39,539 nucleotides of DNA. Origin: Chitinophagaceae bacterium. GTDB lineage: Bacteria; Bacteroidota; Bacteroidia; Chitinophagales; Chitinophagaceae. Position numbers and translations under genes: made by a program. Of this stretch, positions 31,212 through 39,346 are shown one piece after another. The notes beneath the pieces are model-generated. The model worked only from the letters and a program-made list of their open reading frames with translations, made no database searches and was not told the origin of the DNA. Each line of letters begins with the position of its first letter. The first letter of the stretch is position 1. Where the stretch lies: NCBI GenBank assembly GCA_947451985.1, contig CANGBQ010000003.1, forward strand, positions 1 to 39,539, in the 5' to 3' direction.

Positions 31212-31227
31212 CCCCCATTCCAAGCAC

Positions 31228-32181
31228 ATGAAAGTCATTGATCACATCCAACAGGCCAAAGAGACCCTGATCTCTTTTGAAATTCTTCCCCCGCTGAAGG
31301 GAAAGGGAATTCAGTCTTTGTATCAACACCTGGATCAGCTCGTGGAATTCAAGCCTTCTTTCATCAATGTCACCTATCACCGCAGTGAACATGTGTTTAA
31401 AAAGAAATTCGACGGTACGTTTGAAAAAGTAGTGGTTCGCAAAAGACCAGGTACTGAATCCATTTGCGCAGCCATCATGAATAAATATAATGTGGACACT
31501 GTTCCACACTTGATTTGTGGCGGATTTGGCATCAACGAAACAGAAGACGCGCTTATCAATCTGCATTATTTAGGCATCGACAACGTACTGGTGCTGAGGG
31601 GAGACGCCGCCAAAAACGAATCCAGCTTTGAACCGGAACCCGGTGGACACAAATACGCCATCGACCTGTTGAAGCAAGTCAACAACCTAAATGCCGGTAT
31701 TTACCTAGAAGAAGATTTGAAAAACAGTTCCAAAACAAAATTTTGTATTGGTGTAGCGGGCTATCCCGAAAAACATTTCGAAGCCCCGAATATGGAAAGC
31801 GACCTACGTCATTTAAAAGCAAAGGTAGACGCAGGTGCCGACTACGTAGTTACTCAAATGTTTTTTGACAATGAAAAATACTTTTCATTTGTAAAAGCTT
31901 GCAGAGAGATGGGCATCACAGTGCCTATTATACCAGGCCTGAAGCCGGTGTATACCAAAAAACAGTTGACCGTTCTGCCCAAAACCTTCCATATTGATTT
32001 GCCTACACCGCTTTCTGAGGCGGTCCAGGCTTGTAAAACCGACCAAGACTTGGAAAAGGTAGGCGAGGAATGGCTCTTGCAACAATCCAAAGAACTTAAA
32101 AAAGCAGGGGTTCCGGTGCTTCATTATTACACCCTTGGCCGCCCCCAGATAGTGGCCAATGTGGTAAAAGAGCTGGTCTAA
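31228..32181 (+). CDS. metF: Methylenetetrahydrofolate reductase
   Basis: SFEILPPLKGKG, FINVTYH, HLICGGFG, NVLVLRGD, GADYVVTQMFFDNEKYFSFV. Start placed at 31228 (MKVIDH) rather than the ORF-track 31186. Confidence 0.95.
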   Translation: MKVIDHIQQAKETLISFEILPPLKGKGIQSLYQHLDQLVEFKPSFINVTYHRSEHVFKKKFDGTFEKVVVRKRPGTESICAAIMNKYNVDTVPHLICGGFGINETEDALINLHYLGIDNVLVLRGDAAKNESSFEPEPGGHKYAIDLLKQVNNLNAGIYLEEDLKNSSKTKFCIGVAGYPEKHFEAPNMESDLRHLKAKVDAGADYVVTQMFFDNEKYFSFVKACREMGITVPIIPGLKPVYTKKQLTVLPKTFHIDLPTPLSEAVQACKTDQDLEKVGEEWLLQQSKELKKAGVPVLHYYTLGRPQIVANVVKELV

Positions 32182-32294
32182 ACCCCCGAACGTCTTCCCA
32201 ATCTTCCTTTTTCACTCCAAAAAAGCCCCCCGTTACATACTAAAAAGACCCTTTGCTGCGTTTTATACTAAATAATAAGTAAAAACACGTACAA

Positions 32295-32609
32295 ATGGCG
32301 CTTCAAGAAATTACAATAGTGACAAATACCGCTTTCATGGATCGCCAGCCAGCCGCTTCTGTTTCTCGTCAAGCAGTCCTGAATTTGTCAGATCCCTCTT
32401 GGAGAGATGCTTCCGACAGTGGTACTGTTGCCTTGGAAGCTGTTCCGCACTTGTTTGGCAACCACTCTTTTTATCAGGAAGACAATGTGTTGCAACTTCG
32501 CAAATCCACCCATACCATTCAAATAGAGTTCGGCGAAGACACCCCCCATATTGATTTCAGGGCTTCTATTGATCCTCTTTTTTTCATGGAGCTGTTGGAA
32601 TGCAATTGA
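32295..32609 (+). CDS. Hypothetical protein
   Basis: 104-aa ORF followed by a terminator hairpin; no recognised domain. Confidence 0.55.
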   Translation: MALQEITIVTNTAFMDRQPAASVSRQAVLNLSDPSWRDASDSGTVALEAVPHLFGNHSFYQEDNVLQLRKSTHTIQIEFGEDTPHIDFRASIDPLFFMELLECN

Positions 32610-32641
32610 TATTACTGTTTACCATCAATACCTTAATAATA

Positions 32642-32668
32642 AAAAACCCCGGATGACCCGGGGTTTTT
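32642..32668 (+). terminator. Rho-independent terminator
   Basis: AAAAACCCCGG-ATGAC-CCGGGGTTTTT, perfect 11-bp stem. Confidence 0.88.
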
Positions 32669-32951
32669 ATGTTGGCTTCTGAAGGTTGTCTGGTTACTGT
32701 TTTGTAGGATTTGGAAGCCTTGGTTTTTTCGTTGGATTGGATTTGGATATAGGTATTGTTGGTTTTAGTAGGGTATTGGATGCTTTCTGAAGTAAAAATA
32801 GATCACCCCACACTTGCTTCCTATTTTTGATCTTTCTTTTTGGTAAAATTGGGTTTAAATACGGCAATTGGGTACGTGTTGATACGTATTGGTTATCCAT
32901 TCGTGGCCTTTCTGCTGTAATATTGCAGTGAAACAATCAACTCTAAACGAT

Positions 32952-33188
32952 ATGAAAAAAATACTTTTACTCCTTTCTTTGTTCATCACCCTCGGTGCAA
33001 GGGCACAAGAAGCAAAACCTGTGGTCAAACAACATCCACGCATAGACATTCAAAACAAAATACCCAAAAGCAAACGAGTTCCCAGGGCTAAAATGGAAGA
33101 GCGATTGGCGCCCAAAGTGGAGGCAGATAAAAAGAAAAGAGCCGCTGCTAAAAAGAAACGCAAATCAAAAGGCGGTAAAACGAATTAA
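32952..33188 (+). CDS. Small exported Lys/Arg-rich protein
   Basis: Signal peptide MKKILLLLSLFITLGARAQ followed by a strongly basic tail (KKKRAAAKKKRKSKGGKTN); start trimmed from ORF-track 32889. Confidence 0.6.
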   Translation: MKKILLLLSLFITLGARAQEAKPVVKQHPRIDIQNKIPKSKRVPRAKMEERLAPKVEADKKKRAAAKKKRKSKGGKTN

Positions 33189-33193
33189 AATAA

Positions 33194-33219
33194 AAAACCC
33201 ACGAGAGATCGTGGGTTTT
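33194..33219 (+). terminator. Rho-independent terminator
   Basis: AAAACCCACGA-GAGA-TCGTGGGTTTT, perfect 11-bp stem, immediately after the stop codon. Confidence 0.87.
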
Positions 33220-33485
33220 GTTTGTGGTGTGGGCCGAAAAGGAACCACCCTATTTGCTGATAATTTAAATCACTTTTTATCATCTTCTGAAACCATTATG
33301 AATAAAGAGTTTCAGCGATTTTTGTTTGCAGAAAAATGGTTTTTTTCTGCTGCATAAAGAACTATAATATTTTTCGGTGCTCCGAAAGTGCTCTTCTGCA
33401 GTGGTTCGTACGAAGTTGAACCTACTTTTGAAGAGAAAATGAAGGTAGGAAAATTCACACAAAAAAGAAAATATTTAGCTGTTAA

Positions 33486-33586
33486 ATTTCGCCAAAACAT
33501 TCCTATATTTCATAGTTTTGGCGAAATATAAATTTATATAACTCGCCAAATCTAATATAATTTTGTAGTTTTGGCGAAATATAAAT
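33486..33586. repeat. Alternating inverted/direct repeat array (GTTTTGGCGAAAT) upstream of the ATPase gene
   Basis: ATTTCGCCAAAAC (33486-33498) inverted to GTTTTGGCGAAAT (33515-33527); exact 21-bp direct repeat TAGTTTTGGCGAAATATAAAT at 33513-33533 and 33566-33586; partial inverted CGCCAAA at 33544-33550. Confidence 0.9.
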
Positions 33587-33590
33587 CAAC

Positions 33591-35024
33591 ATGGCCTTAA
33601 ATGTTATAGGTAGAACAGAGGAAAAGAAACTATTGCTTGACATCGTCAATTCAACTGATCCGGAATTAGTAGCCATGTATGGAAGACGTAGAGTAGGCAA
33701 AACTTTTCTGATAAGAAATTTTCTGGAAAAGCAATTGATATTTGAGTTTTCAGGTATCCACAATGCGTCGCTAAATCAACAGCTTGAAAATTTTACTTTG
33801 GCAATGACTAAAGCAACCGGAAGTAAAATGCCATTAGCAAAACCTAAAAACTGGCAAGAGGCATTTAAATTATTGACAGACTACATCACTCCTCTTATTA
33901 ATAAACAAAAAAAGGTTGTTTTTTTTGATGAATTTCCTTGGATATGTTCTCCAAAGTCTGGCTTCATGCAAGCCTTTGAACATTTCTGGAACACCTGGGC
34001 CTCCAAACAAAAAAATCTGGCTGTCATCATCTGTGGTTCCGCAGCAGCATGGATGATTAATAATATCATTAATAATAAAGGTGGACTGCATAACAGAGTC
34101 ACAAAACGTATTCGTTTATTACCATTCGACCTTCAGGAAACGGAAATGTTTTTGAAAGATAGAAAAATCAATTTAGACAGATACCAAATTTTGCAACTTT
34201 ACATGGCAATGGGCGGTATTCCACATTATTTAAAAGAAATAAAAAAAGGAGAAAGTGCCATACAATCTATTGACAATATTTGCTTTTCAAAGAATGGTTT
34301 ATTGAACGAGGAATTTAAAAATCTTTACAATTCTTTGTTTGATGATGCGGGTAATCATAAACTGGTCATTAAAGCATTAGCAAATAATGGGAAAGGATTA
34401 ACGAGAAAAGAAATTATTGATACATGCAAAATCTCCTCCGGTGGCGGAACTACTCAGCTATTGGAAGAACTCATGGAGTCAGGATTTATAAGCTCGTATA
34501 TACCTTTTGGCAAAAACTCAAAAGATGTTGTTTACAAACTCACTGACGAATACTCTTTATTTTATTTAAAATTTATTGAACATAGCAGATCTAATGGAAA
34601 AGGCACATGGCTAAAACTTTCTCGCGAATCAAAATGGAGGAGTTGGAGTGGAATTGCTTTTGAAAGTATTTGTTTAAAACATACACAGCAAATAAAAAAA
34701 GCGTTAGGTATCGAAGGAGTATATACCGAGACTTCGGGTTGGCGATACCATCCCCAAAAAGGAGAAAAGGGTGCACAAATAGATTTATTAATTGATAGAC
34801 AGGATTTCTGTATAAACATTTGTGAAATGAAATTTTCAGTTAATGAATTTATAGTTGACAAAAACTATGCTGGGGAATTGGAAAATAAAGTGTCTGTATT
34901 TAAATCACAAACAAAAACAGCTAAAACATTATTCTTAACGTTGGTTACTACCTTTGGGATAAAGAAAAACGAACACGCAACCAGGCTTATTCAAAATGAA
35001 ATAACTATGGATGCTTTGTTTTAA
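33591..35024 (+). CDS. Archaeal-type/DUF234-like P-loop ATPase with C-terminal PD-(D/E)XK-like domain
   Basis: VAMYGRRRVGKTFLIRNFL (Walker A), KKVVFFDEFPWI (Walker B), CGSAAAWMI, C-terminal AQIDLLIDRQDFCINICEMKFS (D...ExK). Confidence 0.85.
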   Translation: MALNVIGRTEEKKLLLDIVNSTDPELVAMYGRRRVGKTFLIRNFLEKQLIFEFSGIHNASLNQQLENFTLAMTKATGSKMPLAKPKNWQEAFKLLTDYITPLINKQKKVVFFDEFPWICSPKSGFMQAFEHFWNTWASKQKNLAVIICGSAAAWMINNIINNKGGLHNRVTKRIRLLPFDLQETEMFLKDRKINLDRYQILQLYMAMGGIPHYLKEIKKGESAIQSIDNICFSKNGLLNEEFKNLYNSLFDDAGNHKLVIKALANNGKGLTRKEIIDTCKISSGGGTTQLLEELMESGFISSYIPFGKNSKDVVYKLTDEYSLFYLKFIEHSRSNGKGTWLKLSRESKWRSWSGIAFESICLKHTQQIKKALGIEGVYTETSGWRYHPQKGEKGAQIDLLIDRQDFCINICEMKFSVNEFIVDKNYAGELENKVSVFKSQTKTAKTLFLTLVTTFGIKKNEHATRLIQNEITMDALF

Positions 35025-35245
35025 TAAAAAGAATTAAAATAAGTAAAGACTTCAACTCTATTTAATATAGTACTTACGCTATATGAATACTTCGAAAAAT
35101 CGGAGAGTCGATATCTAAAAAATATACTTGTCAAATTCCTAATATTAAATTACGATACTCCCTTATATTTACATCTAAATTAAATCATGACAAATGACAT
35201 AACAGGGTAAGAAAATATCAATATAGTTTGTATTACACTTAATAG

Positions 35246-35359
35246 TGCTGCTCAAAATTGCAACATTGAAACCGCACTCAAACATTATCTGTATGTAATA
35301 CGCCGTATGGCGTAATCGCATTTTTTGTTTGAGTAGGCTGTTGCAAGCCTTGAGCAGCA
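35246..35359. repeat. Nested imperfect palindrome (four paired arms)
   Basis: TGCTGCTCAA/TTGAGCAGCA, TTGCAAC/GTTGCAA, ACTCAAAC/GTTTGAGT, and the central hairpin TACGCC-GTAT-GGCGTA nest in order. Confidence 0.85.
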
Positions 35360-35411
35360 AAAGATTGTTGATTACGTCTTTTTTTTTGCTCACATATAAA
35401 ACTCAAAACAA

Positions 35412-35876
35412 ATGAAAAAAAACAACCGAAGGCTATTTTTAGCAGCCATAATGCTAATTGGATTAACAACATTGCAAAGTTGTAGTAAAGAAGGACCAGC
35501 GGGACCTGCTGGAGCCCAAGGACCTGCTGGAGTAGGAAATCTGCAAAGCAAACAGGTAACCATTAATCCTTCAGATTGGCAATGGAATAGTTCTCAGTTA
35601 TCTTATTATGTTGATATTCCTTTTGATGCCATTAACTCAACATTACTATCTAATGGAATGGTATATGGTTATATGGATGGGAGCTTTGACAATGTAAGTG
35701 GTTGGTTCTCGCTGCCATTCACAAAATACCCGATTACTAATTCCAGCGTTTACCTTACCTATGAAATCAGTGTTATTTCATTAGGGAATTGCAGAATAAG
35801 ACTCATTTGGTCTGATGGAAGACAATCCATTCCAACATCTTCAAGGATATTCAGAATAACTGCAATCACTAATTAA
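35412..35876 (+). CDS. Collagen-like-repeat lipoprotein
   Basis: Lipobox TLQSCSKE followed by GPAGPAGAQGPAGVG. Confidence 0.75.
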   Translation: MKKNNRRLFLAAIMLIGLTTLQSCSKEGPAGPAGAQGPAGVGNLQSKQVTINPSDWQWNSSQLSYYVDIPFDAINSTLLSNGMVYGYMDGSFDNVSGWFSLPFTKYPITNSSVYLTYEISVISLGNCRIRLIWSDGRQSIPTSSRIFRITAITN

Positions 35877-35902
35877 TCCAATAAAAAACAAAAAACCAAA
35901 AA

Positions 35903-36433
35903 ATGAAAAATATACTAATACTAATCGTTTCTGTTTTTTTTGGAGCTAATCTTTTTGCCCAAACGGACAATAAAGATGTGTTTTCAAAAATGAGAACATC
36001 TACTATGGGCAATTCGGTTTACTACTATGATCAAAATTCTCCAAACACAACATACACTAAAGCATTTTACATTTATGTAGTAAAACCCAATATGGGTAAA
36101 CCATATTTGATGGTTCGATTTCAATATAGTGGTACCAGTGCAATTGGTGTTTATGCCTATAATGTAATGCCAGACAAACATTCATCATTTAATGTCACAC
36201 CACCAACAGGAATGATTACAAAACTTTCTGATAATAACTATAACGACTTTAGGAGTTATTGTGATTTACAAGTGGAGGAAAAGTTTTTAAATATGCTGCG
36301 TGAAATTGTTGGTTCAGAAAATCCAAAATTGGAATATCTGGGCACGATAGATAATCTTACGGTAAAAATCAGTAGCAGCCAAGTAAAATCAATTTCTAAT
36401 GTGCTTGATGTTTATGATGCATTGAGCAGATAA
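35903..36433 (+). CDS. Exported hypothetical protein
   Basis: Signal peptide MKNILILIVSVFFGANLFAQ; 26 bp after the preceding gene; followed by a terminator hairpin. Confidence 0.65.
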   Translation: MKNILILIVSVFFGANLFAQTDNKDVFSKMRTSTMGNSVYYYDQNSPNTTYTKAFYIYVVKPNMGKPYLMVRFQYSGTSAIGVYAYNVMPDKHSSFNVTPPTGMITKLSDNNYNDFRSYCDLQVEEKFLNMLREIVGSENPKLEYLGTIDNLTVKISSSQVKSISNVLDVYDALSR

Positions 36434-36445
36434 TTAAATAAGATC

Positions 36446-36483
36446 AATGAAGAAGCCATCTGAGAAAAGACGGCTTCTTCATT
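36446..36483. terminator. Hairpin terminator
   Basis: AATGAAGAAGCC-(14 nt)-GGCTTCTTCATT, perfect 12-bp stem downstream of the 35903-36433 gene. Confidence 0.75.
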
Positions 36484-36622
36484 TCTAAATTGAATTAAAT
36501 TATACTTCTCGAAGAAATAAATTTGATAAAAAAGGGAAAATAAAATACGAAAATTAAATTTCTAAAACCGGAAAAAATACCCCGGTATAAACACATGACA
36601 AGTTAAAATTCCCTAAAAAAAT

Positions 36623-37042
36623 TTACTCCCTATCAATCCTCACCCTCGTCTCGTAACTATTCCTTTTCTCTTTTCCATCGCATAAGAAAAATCGGCACTC
36701 ATAGATATCCAGCACTTTGCCTTGGTTATCCTTTTCAATAATTAAATCCATGTGTTTCTCAGAGTTGTTACCGGTGAAGGAATAGCCCCTGCATTGATAG
36801 TTGCATTTTACAGCATCACATTTGCCTGAGGCGCAGTTTAGCGAGGTTTCTCCGGAATCTATTAACTCATCGAAGGCATATCCTAGTTTTCGGACGAAAT
36901 TGTGCTTTTCCATATCCTGGTAGGTGCGTTCTTCATCAAGAAGTGTGTTAATCATATCAATGTCGAGTTTTTGTATGAAATAAATGACTGCATCTTCCTG
37001 TGTAATAAGCTGACTGGTTATTTTGTTTGTAGTAGTTGACAT
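36623..37042 (-). CDS. Hypothetical Cys-rich protein
   Basis: 139 aa, LNCASGKCDAVKCNYQCRGYSF and YECRFFLCDG; third gene of a tight operon. Confidence 0.6.
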   Translation of the reverse strand: MSTTTNKITSQLITQEDAVIYFIQKLDIDMINTLLDEERTYQDMEKHNFVRKLGYAFDELIDSGETSLNCASGKCDAVKCNYQCRGYSFTGNNSEKHMDLIIEKDNQGKVLDIYECRFFLCDGKEKRNSYETRVRIDRE

Positions 37043-37051
37043 AAATTTTGT

Positions 37052-37909
37052 TTAAATAGATTTAGCAATTAATCCTTGTATTTTTTTGGATGATGAGTTC
37101 ATGATCGGCTCTTTTACAATGGTTGCACCGGAAACTTTCAACCACTTCTTCCACAAATAACTCAATTTTTCTCCTTCCAATAGGTCGTTGTCACCGGCTT
37201 TGGATTGAATACCGCAGATTTGCCATACCGCCGGTACATTTAGTTTTACCGGTACTAATCCCAAATCAAGTGTATCGGCCTTTGCTTTCCATTCGTTACC
37301 AGTCATTTTGTTTAATAATGGAGTGGTCGTGGTAGAGTGTTGCTTGTCGGTGAATCCATGTTGCTTGTCCTCAAAATCAAAATAACCATCAGTCAGAACC
37401 AATACCATGTTGTTATATCCTCCATCCAAATCGCTGTTGATTTGTTCATTGAAATACTGCCAAATATCTACGCCAGCAAAATCACTGTTTTTATTGCCCA
37501 GAAATGCCTGCTGATAAAGTCCTCTCAGTTGGTTTGAAAATTCAGATTTGAAGGTCTCCAACTTTTTCAATTTTTCAGCAGCACTAAACTTTCCCATATC
37601 AATAGACAATGAATTTTCAAAATAACTAACCGGTAAAGAACTTTTATTTTGTGGGATGATTCTGACACAGAATTTATCCGCCGATTTTACGGTAAGGTTT
37701 CGCTGAACTGATTTTTCAAACTTCTCAAATACTGCTCTGATGGCCGTGGTGTCAATTTCCGTTTGGTCGGGTCTCTGAATGATTCTGTCACTCAAATCTA
37801 GTACAACTACATAATTGTTGTTGGCAGGAGTGGTCAGTCTTTCGCTTGCTTTTGAATCGCAAGATGTTATGGCTATAGTCAATGCAAGGATGGAAAGTAA
37901 ATTTTTCAT
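37052..37909 (-). CDS. Lipoprotein with vWA-like fold
   Basis: Lipobox ITSCDSK; VVVLDLSDRI (MIDAS-like DxSxR) and NNMVLVLTDGYFDF. Confidence 0.65.
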   Translation of the reverse strand: MKNLLSILALTIAITSCDSKASERLTTPANNNYVVVLDLSDRIIQRPDQTEIDTTAIRAVFEKFEKSVQRNLTVKSADKFCVRIIPQNKSSLPVSYFENSLSIDMGKFSAAEKLKKLETFKSEFSNQLRGLYQQAFLGNKNSDFAGVDIWQYFNEQINSDLDGGYNNMVLVLTDGYFDFEDKQHGFTDKQHSTTTTPLLNKMTGNEWKAKADTLDLGLVPVKLNVPAVWQICGIQSKAGDNDLLEGEKLSYLWKKWLKVSGATIVKEPIMNSSSKKIQGLIAKSI

Positions 37910-37923
37910 TGTTTTATATTTTA

Positions 37924-39162
37924 TTAGTTAAGTTGAGTGTTGATTGATTCTTGAAATCTTTTGTAAACCGCTTCGCATGGAACGAGCTTGGGATTATGTT
38001 CATTCATTCCGTATAAATAAGCCAACCAGCCGGCATAAAAATGTTCCATATTTCTTTTGAGCTCTTCGGGTCTTAAAGATGATTGCTCCATTTGTTTTCT
38101 GAGCTTTTCAATCTCAAGTTTGAGTGCGTCTATTTGCTTTTGCATCTCTTTCGCCATTTCTTTTTGAGTAATAATCTCTTTTTCTAATTCTCTGATTTTT
38201 TCCTTCAGACCGATGATTTCGATTTCAACCTTAGCGTTGATATTTTTCTTTTCATGCTCATGTAATGCAGCCTCGTAAATTAAACCCCAAAGCAAATAGG
38301 TTCCAAAGCCAAAGGCCAATACAAGGTAGAAGTTGATACTCTTATACCATACCCAGTCTTTATCGGCAATGCCTACCATTGTCTTTAAATCATGTATTCC
38401 ACTGTCAATTTTGAAGGCCAGTAAAGAATCCACCACTAAACAAACCAGAATGGCAGCCACCACTTTCAGTGTTTTATATTTTGAGCCATCAGCAACAAAT
38501 ATGTGTGGAAGAATTCCAAAGCCAAAAAAGATGAACGCTCCCAAATAAGTGAAGATTAGCTGGGTGTTCCATTGGAATATACCCTTTGTATCAAAAATAG
38601 AATTGAGCATCAAGGTCACATCGTCACTGTTTCCACTATTGACCATTTGCAGCATACTTCTGAAAAAGGAGGCATGAATCACAGAGGCATAAAAGAATAC
38701 TAAATAGAACGAAATAAAGGTGCAAAGTGTGGCATACAGCCAAAATCTCATTCCACTGTAATTGCTTTTAATCTTACCCTCTGCCAACTGAATCTTTTTA
38801 GCTTCAATTTGGGACTGATGTGAGGCGATTTGCTTTTCTTTGTCGGTAATGACCACCTCTTTAATGTGCTGTTTGTCTTTGTCGATGTCATTCTGCTCAT
38901 TCTCCTTTCTGGTAATTTCTTCGGCAGTCTTGTTTTTTCTGTTTTGCTCATCTTCAGCATTATGGGTTTCATCTACAATATGCCCTTGCTGAATCCAGCG
39001 TAAGTGACTTTCTAGGGCTGTTGGTGCTCCAAGATTGAGGCCTGCTACTTCAAACCCCCATTCTCTAAGGGGTTTTCTAGTTGATTTTCCGACTGTAAAT
39101 TCATTTTTTGGCTCGGGAATGGCTGTTTCCATTGCTTCCGGCTCGTTTATTATTTTTTCCAT
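37924..39162 (-). CDS. Multi-pass membrane protein with flanking charged and coiled-coil regions
   Basis: About four hydrophobic segments (e.g. FWLYATLCTFISFYLVFFYASVI, LIFTYLGAFIFFGFGILPHIFVA), then a long heptad-like KEKIRELEKEIITQKEMAKEMQKQIDALKLEIEKLRKQM. Confidence 0.7.
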   Translation of the reverse strand: MEKIINEPEAMETAIPEPKNEFTVGKSTRKPLREWGFEVAGLNLGAPTALESHLRWIQQGHIVDETHNAEDEQNRKNKTAEEITRKENEQNDIDKDKQHIKEVVITDKEKQIASHQSQIEAKKIQLAEGKIKSNYSGMRFWLYATLCTFISFYLVFFYASVIHASFFRSMLQMVNSGNSDDVTLMLNSIFDTKGIFQWNTQLIFTYLGAFIFFGFGILPHIFVADGSKYKTLKVVAAILVCLVVDSLLAFKIDSGIHDLKTMVGIADKDWVWYKSINFYLVLAFGFGTYLLWGLIYEAALHEHEKKNINAKVEIEIIGLKEKIRELEKEIITQKEMAKEMQKQIDALKLEIEKLRKQMEQSSLRPEELKRNMEHFYAGWLAYLYGMNEHNPKLVPCEAVYKRFQESINTQLN

Positions 39163-39177
39163 GATGATGTTGTTTAC

Positions 39178-39208
39178 TACTTATAAAAAAGTACTACCGA
39201 GGTAACCA
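39178..39208 (-). promoter_or_regulatory. Bipartite motif TGGTTACCT-N10-TTTTTATAAGTA upstream of the membrane-protein operon
   Basis: Same 9-bp and 12-bp blocks with identical 10-bp spacing as 39316-39346, in divergent orientation. Confidence 0.75.
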
Positions 39209-39315
39209 ATTTTTTGAAACTTTTTTAAATCGGCTACTTATATCAGATTATAGGCATTCGTATTTACCTTTGTTTTCATTGGAATTTGAGAGTGAAAAAA
39301 ATAAATCCGGATTCC

Positions 39316-39346
39316 TGGTTACCTTTTAAACAAATTTTTATAAGTA
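39316..39346 (+). promoter_or_regulatory. Bipartite motif TGGTTACCT-N10-TTTTTATAAGTA upstream of the sigma factor
   Basis: Exact copy of both blocks; ends directly before the ATG at 39347. Confidence 0.75.

Noticed and set aside
35246-35359. Nested palindrome as an integron attC site
   Set aside because: The ends do not match RYYYAAC...GTTRRRY core sites and no integrase or cassette array is present.
35175-35472. Short minus-strand ORFs over the palindrome region
   Set aside because: They overlap the inverted repeats and the start of the lipoprotein gene; no signal of a real protein.
39178-39346. The TGGTTACCT inverted blocks as transposon terminal inverted repeats
   Set aside because: Only 107 bp lie between them with no transposase, and both blocks sit just upstream of start codons, which fits regulation better.
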